From positions 1-51,814 of the forward strand of contig CALWGE010000014.1 of NCBI GenBank assembly GCA_944378225.1: a DNA stretch of 51,814 nt, read 5' to 3'. This document shows, piece after piece, positions 1-9,154 of the stretch. This DNA comes from an uncultured Merdimonas sp. (lineage in GTDB: Bacteria > Bacillota > Clostridia > Lachnospirales > Lachnospiraceae). The translations under genes and the position numbers were made by a program. Under the pieces are notes generated by a model, which searched no databases, was not told the origin of the DNA, and saw only the letters and a program-made list of their open reading frames with translations. The first letter of the stretch is position 1; every line of letters begins with the position of its first letter.

Positions 1-81
1 CGTAAGAGAGAGCATTACGAGAAGCCCAGCGTAAGACGTAAGAAGAAATCTGAAGCAGCGAGAAAGCGTAAATACAACTAA
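1..81 (+). CDS. rpsU: 30S ribosomal protein S21, C-terminal part (gene cut by window start)
   Basis: The reading frame is open from base 1 and ends at TAA 79-81. It encodes 26 residues, beginning RKREHYEKPSVRRKKKS and ending ARKRKYN. This very basic tail, with its HYEKPS segment, is the C-terminus of bacterial S21, a small-subunit protein that helps mRNA binding at the 30S platform. The N-terminal half lies outside the window. The gene is followed directly by a structured terminator, so it ends its transcript here and is not part of the ATPase operon. Confidence 0.93.
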   Translation, partial: RKREHYEKPSVRRKKKSEAARKRKYN

Positions 82-93
82 TTGTGCGTAAAA

Positions 94-147
94 GGAGCCG
101 TTGTAAAATAGGTGAGTCATCATCTATAGTGCAAAGGCTCTCTTTTT
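94..147 (+). terminator. Terminator after rpsU
   Basis: A layered hairpin can be drawn: GGAGCC (94-99) with GGCTCT (136-141), TTGTA (101-105) with TGCAA (130-134), and ATAGGTGA (108-115) with TCATCTAT (120-127, one G-U pair) closed by a GTCA loop. A CTTTTT run follows. The layers have small bulges, but the U-tract and the position just after rpsU support a rho-independent terminator. The rest of the spacer up to 376 is AT-rich, and I see only the promoter-like element near its end. Confidence 0.65.
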
Positions 148-318
148 ATGCCCTGAAATCAGAGTAAAAACAGAAACTCTGCAATATACAGAATCTGGAA
201 TCGGATTTCCTCAAAAATCGAAAATGCAAAAAAATTGTACAGAAATGTAGAGAAAAAGCGAAAGAAAAAAAACTTTTTTGGCATTTTGACTATGGAATTT
301 TGCACAAAAAAGTTATAG

Positions 319-324
319 TATAAT
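319..324 (+). promoter_or_regulatory. Probable -10 element of the V-ATPase operon
   Basis: TATAAT lies at 319-324, preceded by TATAG, in an AT-rich spacer 52 bases upstream of the first ATPase gene. No good -35 hexamer sits at 16-18 bases; TTGCAC at 300-305 is too close and TTGACT at 286-291 is too far. The -10 is convincing, but full promoter strength is uncertain. Confidence 0.5.
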
Positions 325-376
325 TTAGATTCAAAAACGATGTTTGGAATAAGACACGCAGACAGGAGGAACACGC

Positions 377-697
377 ATGGAACAGATGGAAACGGTACTG
401 AGCCGGCTTTCTGAGATTGAGGATGCGGCTGTCTCGCTGGAAGCACAGGCAGCGGAGCAGAAAAAAGAGATCGCTGCGGAGTATGAAGCGAAGACGAAAG
501 CCTTTGAAAAGGAACTGGATGCTCAGACACAGGAGAAGCTGAAAAATCTGAACGCAAAGCTCAAGACGGAGGCCGAAAACCAGCTTCTGAAGATGAGAAT
601 CGAGACGGAGCGTGAACTGAACGCCATTGAACAGGAGTACAGCCAGAATCACCAAAAACTGGCTGAGGGAATATTTCGCAAACTGATAGGAGAGTAG
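377..697 (+). CDS. V-type ATPase peripheral stalk subunit G/H (NtpF-like)
   Basis: This 106-residue protein is almost entirely charged alpha helix: Glu, Lys, Gln and Ala dominate and there is no membrane segment. It matches the coiled-coil stalk subunit (G/H, NtpF of Enterococcus) that pairs with subunit E to link the catalytic head to the membrane part of bacterial and archaeal V/A-ATPases. The family is identified mainly by length, coiled-coil character and position as first gene of the operon. AGGAGG at 364-369 is well spaced for the ATG at 377. The next gene starts two bases after its stop. Confidence 0.82.
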   Translation: MEQMETVLSRLSEIEDAAVSLEAQAAEQKKEIAAEYEAKTKAFEKELDAQTQEKLKNLNAKLKTEAENQLLKMRIETERELNAIEQEYSQNHQKLAEGIFRKLIGE

Positions 698-699
698 GC

Positions 700-1767
700 A
701 TGGGCGAACTGATGAAATACAGCGCCATTGCCACGAAGATACGAGCTATGGAAAGCCGTCTCCTTAAGCCGGAGGACTATCGTCATCTGGCAGGGATGGA
801 GAGTGTGCCCCAGGCCGTGACATATCTGAAGAAAATTCCCACATATGCGGCTTTGCTCGGCAGCCGGGATGAGACTCAGCTGCATCGCGGTGATATTGAA
901 AGACTTCTGGTTGGTACGCTGTACTATGATTTTTTGAAAATTTACCGTTTCTGTGACAGAAGCCAGAAAAGCGTCCTGAAACTGTATTTTACCAAATTTG
1001 AAATTGCAGTTTTGAAGCGGGCGTTTCGTCGGGCTTTTAATCATGGAGACAGAACAGCTGAAGAACGGGAATTTCGCGAATTTATTCAACATTTTACCGT
1101 AATTTCTCTTAGCCGTCTGGCAGATGCGGTGACGGTGGAAGAGATTCTGGAAGTGCTCAAAGATACTCCGTATTACAGAATTCTGAAGAATCTGGAAAAT
1201 GCGGAACGGCTGAATCTGTTTGACTATGAGATGACGTTGGATCTCTATTACTTTTCATTGATTTGGAAGCAGAAAGACAAGCTTCTGAAAGGAAAAGACA
1301 GGGATCTCCTGACAAGAAGTCTGGGAAGTAAAATTGATCTGCTGAATATGATGTGGATTTATCGGGCGAAAAAATACTATCAGCTCAGTGAGGCGTCCAC
1401 CTTTGCACTTTTGATTCCGATTAATTATCGCCTGCATGACAGCGATATCCGGGCTATGGTTACAGCAGCGGATGAACAGGAACTGAAGGAAGCGATAGGC
1501 AGAACCTATTACGGAAAGAGATTCCTGGAACTTGACGGGGAAAAACTGGAGAGCATATACGATCAGGTGATCCGGAAAATTTATGGGGAAGAAAAACGCA
1601 GTAATCCGTATTCAATGGCAGTAATTACAGGTTATATTTTTGAAAAAGAGAAAGAACTGGAAAAACTGATTACGGTACTGGAGGGTGTCAGATATGGTCT
1701 GCCCCCGGAAGAAACCCTGAAATATGTGGAAAAGCCGAAGGACGGAAGCACAGAGCAGAGGAGGTAG
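700..1767 (+). CDS. ntpC: V-type ATPase subunit C
   Basis: The protein of 355 residues is helical and soluble. It is the size of the V/A-ATPase subunit C (AC39/d family), the funnel-shaped adaptor between the central stalk and the membrane c-ring. The opening segment (KYSAIATKIRAMESRLL) and the repeated short helix pattern with YLKKIPTY are typical. It lies between the stalk subunit G/H and the membrane subunit I. In the Enterococcus hirae operon the C gene comes later, after K and E, so the order here differs. A TAGGAGAG sequence just before the ATG serves as ribosome binding site. Confidence 0.88.
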   Translation: MGELMKYSAIATKIRAMESRLLKPEDYRHLAGMESVPQAVTYLKKIPTYAALLGSRDETQLHRGDIERLLVGTLYYDFLKIYRFCDRSQKSVLKLYFTKFEIAVLKRAFRRAFNHGDRTAEEREFREFIQHFTVISLSRLADAVTVEEILEVLKDTPYYRILKNLENAERLNLFDYEMTLDLYYFSLIWKQKDKLLKGKDRDLLTRSLGSKIDLLNMMWIYRAKKYYQLSEASTFALLIPINYRLHDSDIRAMVTAADEQELKEAIGRTYYGKRFLELDGEKLESIYDQVIRKIYGEEKRSNPYSMAVITGYIFEKEKELEKLITVLEGVRYGLPPEETLKYVEKPKDGSTEQRR

Positions 1768-1773
1768 CAAAGA

Positions 1774-3693
1774 GTGATTGTTAAGATGAAGTTCTTAAGC
1801 ATCACAGGGCCGAAAGATGATATTGAGCGCATGGCGGCCCAGTATCTTTCCAGATATGAAATCCAGCTGGAAAATGCCCTGACAGAGCTTAAGACGGTAC
1901 GGGATTTAAGAGCCTATACGGATAAGAATCCCTATGAGGAAATTATCCGGCAGGCAAAGGAGTATCTCCCTGCGGAGCTTAAAACGGAAAAAGAGTTTCC
2001 GGATATGACAGCAGAACAGGCAGAGATTATTCTGAAAAAAGCGGAAGAGCAGCTGACAGAGCTTAAGGAACAGAGAACAGAGCTTTCAGAACAAAAAGAC
2101 GCGGCTGTAAAATCTCTGGAGAGCATTGAACCGTTCCTGGGACTTGGATTCGATGTTCACAGACTTCTGGAGTTCCGCTATGTGAAATATCGCTTTGGAC
2201 GGATTTCCAAAGAGTATTTTGATAAGTTTGAGCGTTATGTCTACGATACGCTGGATACAATTTTTTATACCTGCAGCAGCGATGAGGAATATGTGTGGGG
2301 TGTATATTTTGTTCCCAATTCCATGGCGGATCAGATAGATGCTGTTTATGCATCCATGCACTTTGAACATATTTTCCTTCCCGATGAATATGAAGGAACA
2401 CCGCGGCAGGCACAGCAGGCTTTGGAAAAAAGAATTTCTGAGCTGGATGCGCAGCTGAGCAGCCTGGATCAGAAGATAACTGGTGTGATTGCAGAGCATA
2501 CGGATGAACTGGCCGGTGCCATGCGGTTTCTGGAAAAACGGTCAGCAAGTTTTGATATCCGCAAATGCGCAGCTTTGACAAAGGAAAAAGACAATGTATT
2601 CTATATCCTCTGTGGCTGGATGCCGGAGAAGCAGGCCGATGCCTTCCAGAAAGAAATAGAGGATGACAAACAGACCTTTGTGGTAGTGGAGGATGATCAC
2701 AATAATATATTCAGCACTCCGCCTACGAAACTGAAGAATCCGAAAATTTTCCGGCCTTTTGAGATGTATGTGAAGATGTACGGTCTTCCGGCTTACAATG
2801 AGATGGATCCGACGATATTTGTGGCTCTTACCTATGCCTTTATCTTCGGCGCCATGTTTGGAGATGTGGGACAGGGACTTGTACTGCTTTTGGGCGGTCT
2901 CTTCCTATATAAAAAGAAGGGCATGGACCTGGCAGCCATTATTGCCAGTGCAGGTGTGTTTTCCACATTCTTTGGCTTTATGTATGGAAGCTTTTTCGGT
3001 TTTGAGGATACGGTGATTCATCATATCTGGCTGCAGCCTAAGGAAGCGATGATGACGCTGCCTGTTATCGGACAGATGAACACAGTATTTGTGGTAGCCG
3101 TTGTCTTTGGTATGTTCCTGATACTGACAGCCATGGTTATGCATATTATTGTGTGCATACGCAACCATGATGCAGAAGGAACCTGGTTTGACACCAACGG
3201 AGTTGCAGGTTTCCTGTTCTATGGATTCCTGGTAGCCTGCCTGATTCTGTTTATGAGCGGCCACGCACTGCCGGCAGCTATTATCCTGGTGATAATTCTG
3301 GGACTGCCTCTTCTGGCTATGGCGTTTAAGGAGCCTCTGGGAGCCTGGCTGGAGAAGAAAAAGGCTGATCTGGAAGACGGAGTACCCATGTATCTGGTAC
3401 AGACCTTCTTTGAGATGTTTGAAGTGCTTTTAAGTTTCTTCTCCAATACACTGTCTTTTGTCCGTATCGGCGCGTTTGCAGTCAGCCATGCGGCTATGAT
3501 GGAAGTAGTTCTCATGCTGGCCGGCTTTACGAATGGAGGCAGCGGCAACTGGCTGATTATTGTCCTGGGTAATGCGTTTGTATGCGCCATGGAAGGACTG
3601 ATTGTAGGAATTCAGGTACTGAGACTTGAGTATTATGAATTGTTCAGCCGTTTCTATAAGGGTACGGGACATGCGTTCCACCCTTATGAATAA
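1774..3693 (+). CDS. ntpI: V-type ATPase membrane subunit I (a subunit)
   Basis: This 639-residue protein has two parts. The N-terminal half (about 1-330) is a soluble coiled-coil arm, with long charged helices around residues 85-125 and 200-240. The C-terminal half has about seven to eight membrane helices, beginning near NEMDPTIFVALTYAFIFG. The conserved LSFVRIGAFAVSHAAM segment near the end holds the arginine of the ion half-channel. It forms the stator path for ions against the c-ring. Translation starts at GTG 1774, with AGGAGG at 1759-1764 nine bases upstream. An in-frame ATG at 1786 is possible but worse placed. Confidence 0.94.
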   Translation: MIVKMKFLSITGPKDDIERMAAQYLSRYEIQLENALTELKTVRDLRAYTDKNPYEEIIRQAKEYLPAELKTEKEFPDMTAEQAEIILKKAEEQLTELKEQRTELSEQKDAAVKSLESIEPFLGLGFDVHRLLEFRYVKYRFGRISKEYFDKFERYVYDTLDTIFYTCSSDEEYVWGVYFVPNSMADQIDAVYASMHFEHIFLPDEYEGTPRQAQQALEKRISELDAQLSSLDQKITGVIAEHTDELAGAMRFLEKRSASFDIRKCAALTKEKDNVFYILCGWMPEKQADAFQKEIEDDKQTFVVVEDDHNNIFSTPPTKLKNPKIFRPFEMYVKMYGLPAYNEMDPTIFVALTYAFIFGAMFGDVGQGLVLLLGGLFLYKKKGMDLAAIIASAGVFSTFFGFMYGSFFGFEDTVIHHIWLQPKEAMMTLPVIGQMNTVFVVAVVFGMFLILTAMVMHIIVCIRNHDAEGTWFDTNGVAGFLFYGFLVACLILFMSGHALPAAIILVIILGLPLLAMAFKEPLGAWLEKKKADLEDGVPMYLVQTFFEMFEVLLSFFSNTLSFVRIGAFAVSHAAMMEVVLMLAGFTNGGSGNWLIIVLGNAFVCAMEGLIVGIQVLRLEYYELFSRFYKGTGHAFHPYE

Positions 3694-3713
3694 ATATAAA
3701 ACAATGAATCTAA

Positions 3714-4196
<483 letters not shown>

Positions 4197-4222
4197 ACAC
4201 AGCCTGAAAGGAAGGAATTCCT

Positions 4223-4531
4223 ATGAAGATGTATCTGATAAGTGATAATATAGATACCTGTACAGGCCTGCGCCTGGCGGGCATTGAGGGAGCCGTGGTC
4301 CATGAAAGAGCTGAGCTGAAAGCAGAGCTTGACCGTGTGATGGCGGATAAGGAGGTTGCAGTCATTATTCTTACCGAGAAATTCGGCCGGGAATTCCCGG
4401 ATTTGATTGACCAGGTTCGTCTGAGCCGCAGCCTTCCGCTTCTGATTGAAATCCCTGACCGTCATGGTACAACCAGAGAGGAAAACTTTATCACTTCTTA
4501 TGTCAATGAGGCTGTGGGAGTTAAACTGTAG
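4223..4531 (+). CDS. ntpG: V-type ATPase subunit F (NtpG)
   Basis: This 102-residue protein has a small Rossmann-like fold: MYLISDNIDTCTGLRLAGI at the start, a VIILTEKFG strand, and SLPLLIEIPD. These are the signatures of V/A-ATPase subunit F, the central-stalk subunit that sits with subunit D inside the A3B3 head and modulates its activity. Size and position, between K and E, fit. The GAAAGGAAGG ribosome binding site is 6-10 bases before the ATG. Confidence 0.9.
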   Translation: MKMYLISDNIDTCTGLRLAGIEGAVVHERAELKAELDRVMADKEVAVIILTEKFGREFPDLIDQVRLSRSLPLLIEIPDRHGTTREENFITSYVNEAVGVKL

Positions 4532-4548
4532 AAGGAAGGTGAAACGCG

Positions 4549-5136
4549 ATGACGACAGAAGAAAAACTGCAGCATTTTACCATGTATGCCATGGAAGGTG
4601 CGAGAAATAAAAGCAACACCATGCTTCGCGAATACAGAGAGGCTCTGGAAAAGATATTTCAGGAGCATCAGGAGAATAAAAGGCGTCAGGCGGATTTGGA
4701 GATTAAGGCAGAGACCGTTCGTCTGGTAGGACAGAATAACAAGCAGTTTTCGGAAGCACAGATAGAGATTAAAAGAACCTTAAGCAGGCGTCAGGCGGAA
4801 CTGAAGGACAAGCTGTTCGTAGAAGTAAAGGACATGCTGGCCCGCTTCTTTGAAACACGGGAATATCATCAGATGCTGGTGCGCCAGCTTCGTGAAGCCA
4901 GAGAATTTGCAGGGGGAGAAGAAATCCTTCTTTATATTGATCCGTCCGATGCTCAGTATCAGTACAGCATTGAGGCTGAGGTGGGAGCTCCGGTTACGGT
5001 CAGCACCTATTCTTTCCTGGGAGGTACGCGCGCGGTTCTGCCAGGAAGAAACATTCTGATAGATAATTCCTTTGAGACAAAGCTTGCAGAGGCGAAGGAA
5101 AGCTTTCAGTTAAAGGGAGGGGCGGCTCATGAATAG
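4549..5136 (+). CDS. ntpE: V-type ATPase peripheral stalk subunit E
   Basis: The 195-residue protein has a long charged N-terminal helix (about 1-110) and a compact C-terminal domain containing ILLYIDPSD and LGGTRAVLPGRNILIDNSFETKL. The GG..... N..IDNSF pattern is characteristic of the C-terminal domain of V/A-ATPase subunit E, which clamps the top of the A3B3 head. It pairs with the G/H stalk subunit encoded first in the operon. Its last eight bases overlap the start of subunit A, consistent with translational coupling. Confidence 0.92.
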   Translation: MTTEEKLQHFTMYAMEGARNKSNTMLREYREALEKIFQEHQENKRRQADLEIKAETVRLVGQNNKQFSEAQIEIKRTLSRRQAELKDKLFVEVKDMLARFFETREYHQMLVRQLREAREFAGGEEILLYIDPSDAQYQYSIEAEVGAPVTVSTYSFLGGTRAVLPGRNILIDNSFETKLAEAKESFQLKGGAAHE

Positions 5137-6895
5137 AACAGGTGTGATCTATGGAATTAACGGACCCGTCATCTACCTGGAAGGCAATACAGGCTTCAAG
5201 ATGTCAGAAATGGTCTATGTAGGCAAAGAAAAGCTGGTAGGAGAAGTTATCGGACTGAACAGAGATATGACGACAGTTCAGGTTTTCGAGGAGACTACCG
5301 GACTGAAGCCGGGAGAACTGGTAGAGGCTACCGGAGATGCCATTTCCGTGGAACTGGCGCCTGGTATCCTGAATAATATTTTTGATGGTATTGAAAGACC
5401 TTTAAGTGAGATTGCCAAGACCGGAGGCGCATATATCAATCGTGGTACGATAGTGGATTCTCTGGATAAATCCAGACTCTGGGATGCGCATATGACGGTA
5501 AAGGCAGGAGAGCGTGTCAGAGGAGGTACGATTCTCTGTGAGGTACAGGAAACGCATGCGATTGTTCATAAGGTAATGGTTCCTCCGGATCTGGAGGGAA
5601 CTCTGATTAAAGTTATGCCTGACGGACAGTATACCATCTGCGATACCATTGCGGTACTGCAGCTGGACGATGGTTCCGAGAAGGAACTGACCATGACTCA
5701 GAAATGGCCTATCCGCATCCCCAGACCTGCAAGAAAACGGTATCCGGCCACAAAGCCACTGGTTACAGGACAGCGTATTCTGGATACTCTGTTCCCTATT
5801 GCCAAAGGCGGAACAGCTGCTATTCCCGGCGGTTTCGGTACCGGAAAGACCATGACGCAGCATCAGATTGCAAAGTGGTCCGACGCAGACATTATTATTT
5901 ACATTGGCTGTGGAGAGCGTGGAAATGAGATGACCCAGGTATTGGAAGACTTTTCTGAGCTGATAGACCCGAAGACGGGAAATCCTCTGATGGATCGTAC
6001 AGTTCTGATTGCCAATACTTCAAACATGCCTGTGGCAGCCCGTGAGGCAAGTATTTATACAGGCGTAACTCTGGCAGAGTATTATCGTGACATGGGTTAT
6101 GATGTAGCTATCATGGCAGACTCTACTTCCCGATGGGCGGAGGCTCTTCGTGAGCTGTCCGGACGTCTGGAGGAGATGCCCGCCGAGGAAGGTTTCCCGG
6201 CATATCTGGCATCCCGTCTGTCTGCTTTCTACGAGCGTGCCGGTATGATGATGAACTTAAATGGTACAGAAGGAAGTGTATCCATTATCGGAGCTGTATC
6301 TCCCCAGGGAGGCGACTTCTCTGAACCGGTTACGCAGAATACGAAACGTTTCGTACGCTGTTTCTGGGGACTGGATAAATCTCTGGCTTATGCCCGTCAT
6401 TATCCGGCCATTCACTGGCTGACCAGTTACAGTGAATATATTTCTGACCTGGCGCCCTGGTATAAAGATCATGTGGCAAAGGATTTCATGGACTGCAGGA
6501 ACCGTTTAATGGTAATCCTGAATCAGGAAAGCAGTCTTATGGAAATTGTAAAGCTGATCGGAAGCGACGTGCTTCCGGATGACCAGAAACTGGTTCTGGA
6601 AATTTCCAGAGTTGTGCGTCTGGGCTTCCTGCAGCAGAATGCCTTCCATCCGGAGGATACCTGCGTACCCATGGAAAAGCAGATGAAGATGATGGAGACG
6701 ATCCTTTACCTGTATGACAGATCCAAGGCTCTCATTACCATGGGAATGCCGATGTCTGTGCTGAAGGCTGAAAATATTTTCGAAAAGGTAATCGCTATTA
6801 AGTACGATGTACCCAATAACCGTCTGGATATGTTTGACGACTATAAAAAGGCGATTGATGATTTCTATAATCGTGTACTGGAAAAGAACGCATAA
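5129..6895 (+). CDS. ntpA: V-type ATPase catalytic subunit A
   Basis: This is the catalytic ATP-binding subunit, 588 residues, the usual bacterial length. It has an N-terminal beta barrel, the long insertion domain typical of A subunits (about 110-190), and the P-loop GGFGTGKT at 234-241, where most relatives have Pro at the second position. The [12 protein letters not shown] segment follows, with the [12 protein letters not shown] segment further on. ATP hydrolysis or synthesis takes place at the A/B interface. The gene overlaps subunit E by eight bases and is followed after 14 bases by subunit B. Confidence 0.97.
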   Translation: MNRTGVIYGINGPVIYLEGNTGFKMSEMVYVGKEKLVGEVIGLNRDMTTVQVFEETTGLKPGELVEATGDAISVELAPGILNNIFDGIERPLSEIAKTGGAYINRGTIVDSLDKSRLWDAHMTVKAGERVRGGTILCEVQETHAIVHKVMVPPDLEGTLIKVMPDGQYTICDTIAVLQLDDGSEKELTMTQKWPIRIPRPARKRYPATKPLVTGQRILDTLFPIAKGGTAAIPGGFGTGKTMTQHQIAKWSDADIIIYIGCGERGNEMTQVLEDFSELIDPKTGNPLMDRTVLIANTSNMPVAAREASIYTGVTLAEYYRDMGYDVAIMADSTSRWAEALRELSGRLEEMPAEEGFPAYLASRLSAFYERAGMMMNLNGTEGSVSIIGAVSPQGGDFSEPVTQNTKRFVRCFWGLDKSLAYARHYPAIHWLTSYSEYISDLAPWYKDHVAKDFMDCRNRLMVILNQESSLMEIVKLIGSDVLPDDQKLVLEISRVVRLGFLQQNAFHPEDTCVPMEKQMKMMETILYLYDRSKALITMGMPMSVLKAENIFEKVIAIKYDVPNNRLDMFDDYKKAIDDFYNRVLEKNA

Positions 6896-6909
6896 GGGGA
6901 GGTATAGAT

Positions 6910-8295
6910 ATGGCAATTGAATATTTAGGCTTAAGTGAAATCAATGGCCCTCTGATCGCCCTGGAAGGTGTCCAGAATGCTTCCTATGAGGAAATTGTGG
7001 AGATCACAGTTGACGGGAAAAAGAAGGAACTGGGACGTATCATTGAGTGCTATAAAGACAAGGCAGTTATTCAGGTATTTGGAGGCACGGACAGCATGTC
7101 CCTGCGCAATACCCATACAAAACTGACCGGTCATCCCATGGAGATTGCACTTTCTCCTGAAATCCTGGGACGTACCTTTAACGGTCTGGGCCAGCCGATT
7201 GACGGTCTGGGTGAGATTGTATCCGATATTCACCGGAATGTAAACGGTCAGCCCCTGAATCCGGTTATGCGGGAGTATCCCCGTAACTATATCCGGACAG
7301 GTTTCTCAGCCATTGATGGACTGACAACTCTGATTCGGGGACAGAAGCTTCCGATTTTCTCCGGAAACGGTCTGCCTCATGATCAGCTGGCAGCCCAGCT
7401 GGTAAAACAGGCTTCTCTGGGAGAAGATTCTGATGAACAGTTTGGTATTGTGTTTGCTGCCATGGGTGTTAAGCATGACGTGGCAGATTTCTTCCGCCGT
7501 GCATTTGATGAAAGCGGCGCCTATGAGCATGTAGCCATGTTCATGAATCTGGCAAACGATCCGGTGGTAGAGCGTCTGATTACGCCGAAGGTAGCGCTGA
7601 CGGCTGCCGAGTATCTGGCATTTGAGTGCAACATGCATATTCTGGTTATTCTGACGGATATGACATCTTTTGCAGAGGCTATGCGTGAGGTTTCTTCTTC
7701 CAAGGGTGAAATCCCGTCCAGAAAGGGTTATCCGGGTTACTTATACAGTGAACTGGCGGCTCTTTATGAACGTGCCGGTATCGTACAGGGCGTGAAGGGG
7801 TCTGTAACACAGATTCCGATTCTGACTATGCCCAACGATGACATTACGCATCCGATTCCTGACCTGACAGGTTATATCACAGAGGGTCAGATTGTACTGG
7901 ATCGGGAGCTTCATGGTCAGGCAGTGTATCCGCCTGTCAGCGTGCTTCCGTCTCTGTCGAGACTGATGAAGGACGGCATTGGTGAAGGATATACCCGTGC
8001 GGATCATCAGGACGTGGCGAATCAGCTTTTCTCTTCCTACGCAAAAGTAGGAGATGCGAGAGCGCTGGCGTCCGTTATCGGTGAAGACGAGCTGTCTCCT
8101 ATCGATAAAAAATATCTGGAATTTGGAAAGGCGTTCGAGTCCCGCTTTGTAGGTCAGGGACCTGATGAGAACCGTACTATCGAAGAAACTCTGGATATCG
8201 GCTGGGAGCTCCTTGGCATGCTGCCCAGAGAAGAGCTCGACCGCGTGGATACGAAGATACTTGATCAGTATTACAAACCGGCGGAAACGGATTGA
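6910..8295 (+). CDS. ntpB: V-type ATPase regulatory subunit B
   Basis: The 461-residue protein aligns in layout with V/A-ATPase subunit B: beta barrel, nucleotide-fold domain without a Walker A lysine (the equivalent loop reads [14 protein letters not shown]), the [13 protein letters not shown] segment and a helical C-terminus. It alternates with subunit A in the hexameric head and contributes the arginine side of the catalytic interface. The ribosome binding site GGGGAGG is seven bases before the ATG at 6910. Confidence 0.97.
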   Translation: MAIEYLGLSEINGPLIALEGVQNASYEEIVEITVDGKKKELGRIIECYKDKAVIQVFGGTDSMSLRNTHTKLTGHPMEIALSPEILGRTFNGLGQPIDGLGEIVSDIHRNVNGQPLNPVMREYPRNYIRTGFSAIDGLTTLIRGQKLPIFSGNGLPHDQLAAQLVKQASLGEDSDEQFGIVFAAMGVKHDVADFFRRAFDESGAYEHVAMFMNLANDPVVERLITPKVALTAAEYLAFECNMHILVILTDMTSFAEAMREVSSSKGEIPSRKGYPGYLYSELAALYERAGIVQGVKGSVTQIPILTMPNDDITHPIPDLTGYITEGQIVLDRELHGQAVYPPVSVLPSLSRLMKDGIGEGYTRADHQDVANQLFSSYAKVGDARALASVIGEDELSPIDKKYLEFGKAFESRFVGQGPDENRTIEETLDIGWELLGMLPREELDRVDTKILDQYYKPAETD

Positions 8296-8338
8296 TTTTT
8301 AACAGAAGTGCAGTCTGCGGAAGATCAGGAGGTATGAA

Positions 8339-8953
8339 ATGGACAACAGTGCAGTTCCTACAAAAGGAAATCTCATAGCGGCGAAGAATTCTCTGACGCT
8401 GGCCCGACAGGGATATGACCTTATGGATAAAAAACGGAACATCCTGATCCGGGAGCTGATGGGGCTGGTGGATCAGGCTAAGGATATCCAGGCCGAGATA
8501 CGTACCACCTTTACTGAGGCATATGCGGCTCTGCAGCGGGCGAACATGGAAATGGGCATTAACAACGTGGCAGATGTGGCGAGAAATGTACCTGTCGAGG
8601 ACAGTATTGAGGTGAAAACGCGAAGTATCATGGGCACGGAGATTCCTCTGGTGCGTTACGACGCAGCTACCAGAACGCCGGTATACGCCTTTTACAGCAC
8701 AAAAGAATCTCTGGATATAGCCAGAGTGGCGTTTGAAAAAGTGAAGGATCTGACCATTAAACTGTCCATGGTAGAGAATTCAGCATATCAGCTGGCGGCC
8801 AACATTAAAAAGGCACAGAAACGTGCCAATGCTCTGAAAAATATCACGATTCCCCGCTATGAAGCGCTTACGAAGAACATTTCCAATGCGCTGGAGGAAA
8901 AGGATCGCGAAGAGTTTACACGACTGAAGGTTATTAAGAGAATGCATGTATAG
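8339..8953 (+). CDS. ntpD: V-type ATPase central stalk subunit D
   Basis: The 204-residue protein is mostly helical, with long N- and C-terminal helices. It has the family pattern PTKGNLIAAKNSLTLARQGYDLMDKKRNIL near the start and RANALKNITIPRY near the end. Subunit D is the rotor shaft inside the A3B3 head. It is the last gene of the operon and is followed directly by a strong terminator. AGGAGG lies a few bases upstream of the ATG. Confidence 0.95.
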   Translation: MDNSAVPTKGNLIAAKNSLTLARQGYDLMDKKRNILIRELMGLVDQAKDIQAEIRTTFTEAYAALQRANMEMGINNVADVARNVPVEDSIEVKTRSIMGTEIPLVRYDAATRTPVYAFYSTKESLDIARVAFEKVKDLTIKLSMVENSAYQLAANIKKAQKRANALKNITIPRYEALTKNISNALEEKDREEFTRLKVIKRMHV

Positions 8954-8973
8954 GCATTCGAAGGGTAAACATT

Positions 8974-9014
8974 AAACCGCAGAGGAGGAGTTGTTCCTTC
9001 TCTGCGGTTTTTAT
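8974..9014 (+). terminator. Terminator of the V-ATPase operon
   Basis: AAACCGCAGAG (8974-8984) pairs perfectly with CTCTGCGGTTT (9000-9010). The loop is about 15 bases, and the stem ends in a run of T's. It is a classic rho-independent terminator that separates the ATPase operon from the dehydrogenase gene. Confidence 0.93.
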
Positions 9015-9066
9015 ATACCGGAATTGAAAAGTGTACGTAAATAAATACAAAATTTTATTTTAGGGC

Positions 9067-9084
9067 TTGTTACGAGTTTAACAA
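9067..9084. promoter_or_regulatory. Rex-type operator overlapping the dehydrogenase promoter
   Basis: The 18-base palindrome TTGTTACGAGTTTAACAA matches the clostridial Rex consensus TTGTTAA-N4-TTAACAA at 13 of 14 defined positions. It covers the -35 element and most of the promoter spacer, the ideal place for repression. Rex is a homodimeric repressor that leaves DNA when NADH/NAD+ rises, so an NADH-consuming dehydrogenase would be switched on under reducing conditions. Rex itself is not encoded in this window. The match is seen directly; regulation is inferred. Confidence 0.78.
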
Positions 9085-9095
9085 CGTGATATAAT
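9067..9095 (+). promoter_or_regulatory. Promoter of the malate/lactate dehydrogenase gene
   Basis: TTGTTA (9067-9072), a 17-base spacer and TATAAT (9090-9095), with an upstream TG at 9087-9088 forming an extended -10. The start codon at 9155 lies 60 bases downstream. The -35 and most of the spacer coincide with the Rex-like palindrome at 9067-9084. Confidence 0.85.
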
Positions 9096-9154
9096 ACGAT
9101 CGATTGTAAAAAAATTATCAATTTTATTATGTGAACGAGAGAGAGGTTGCAGAA

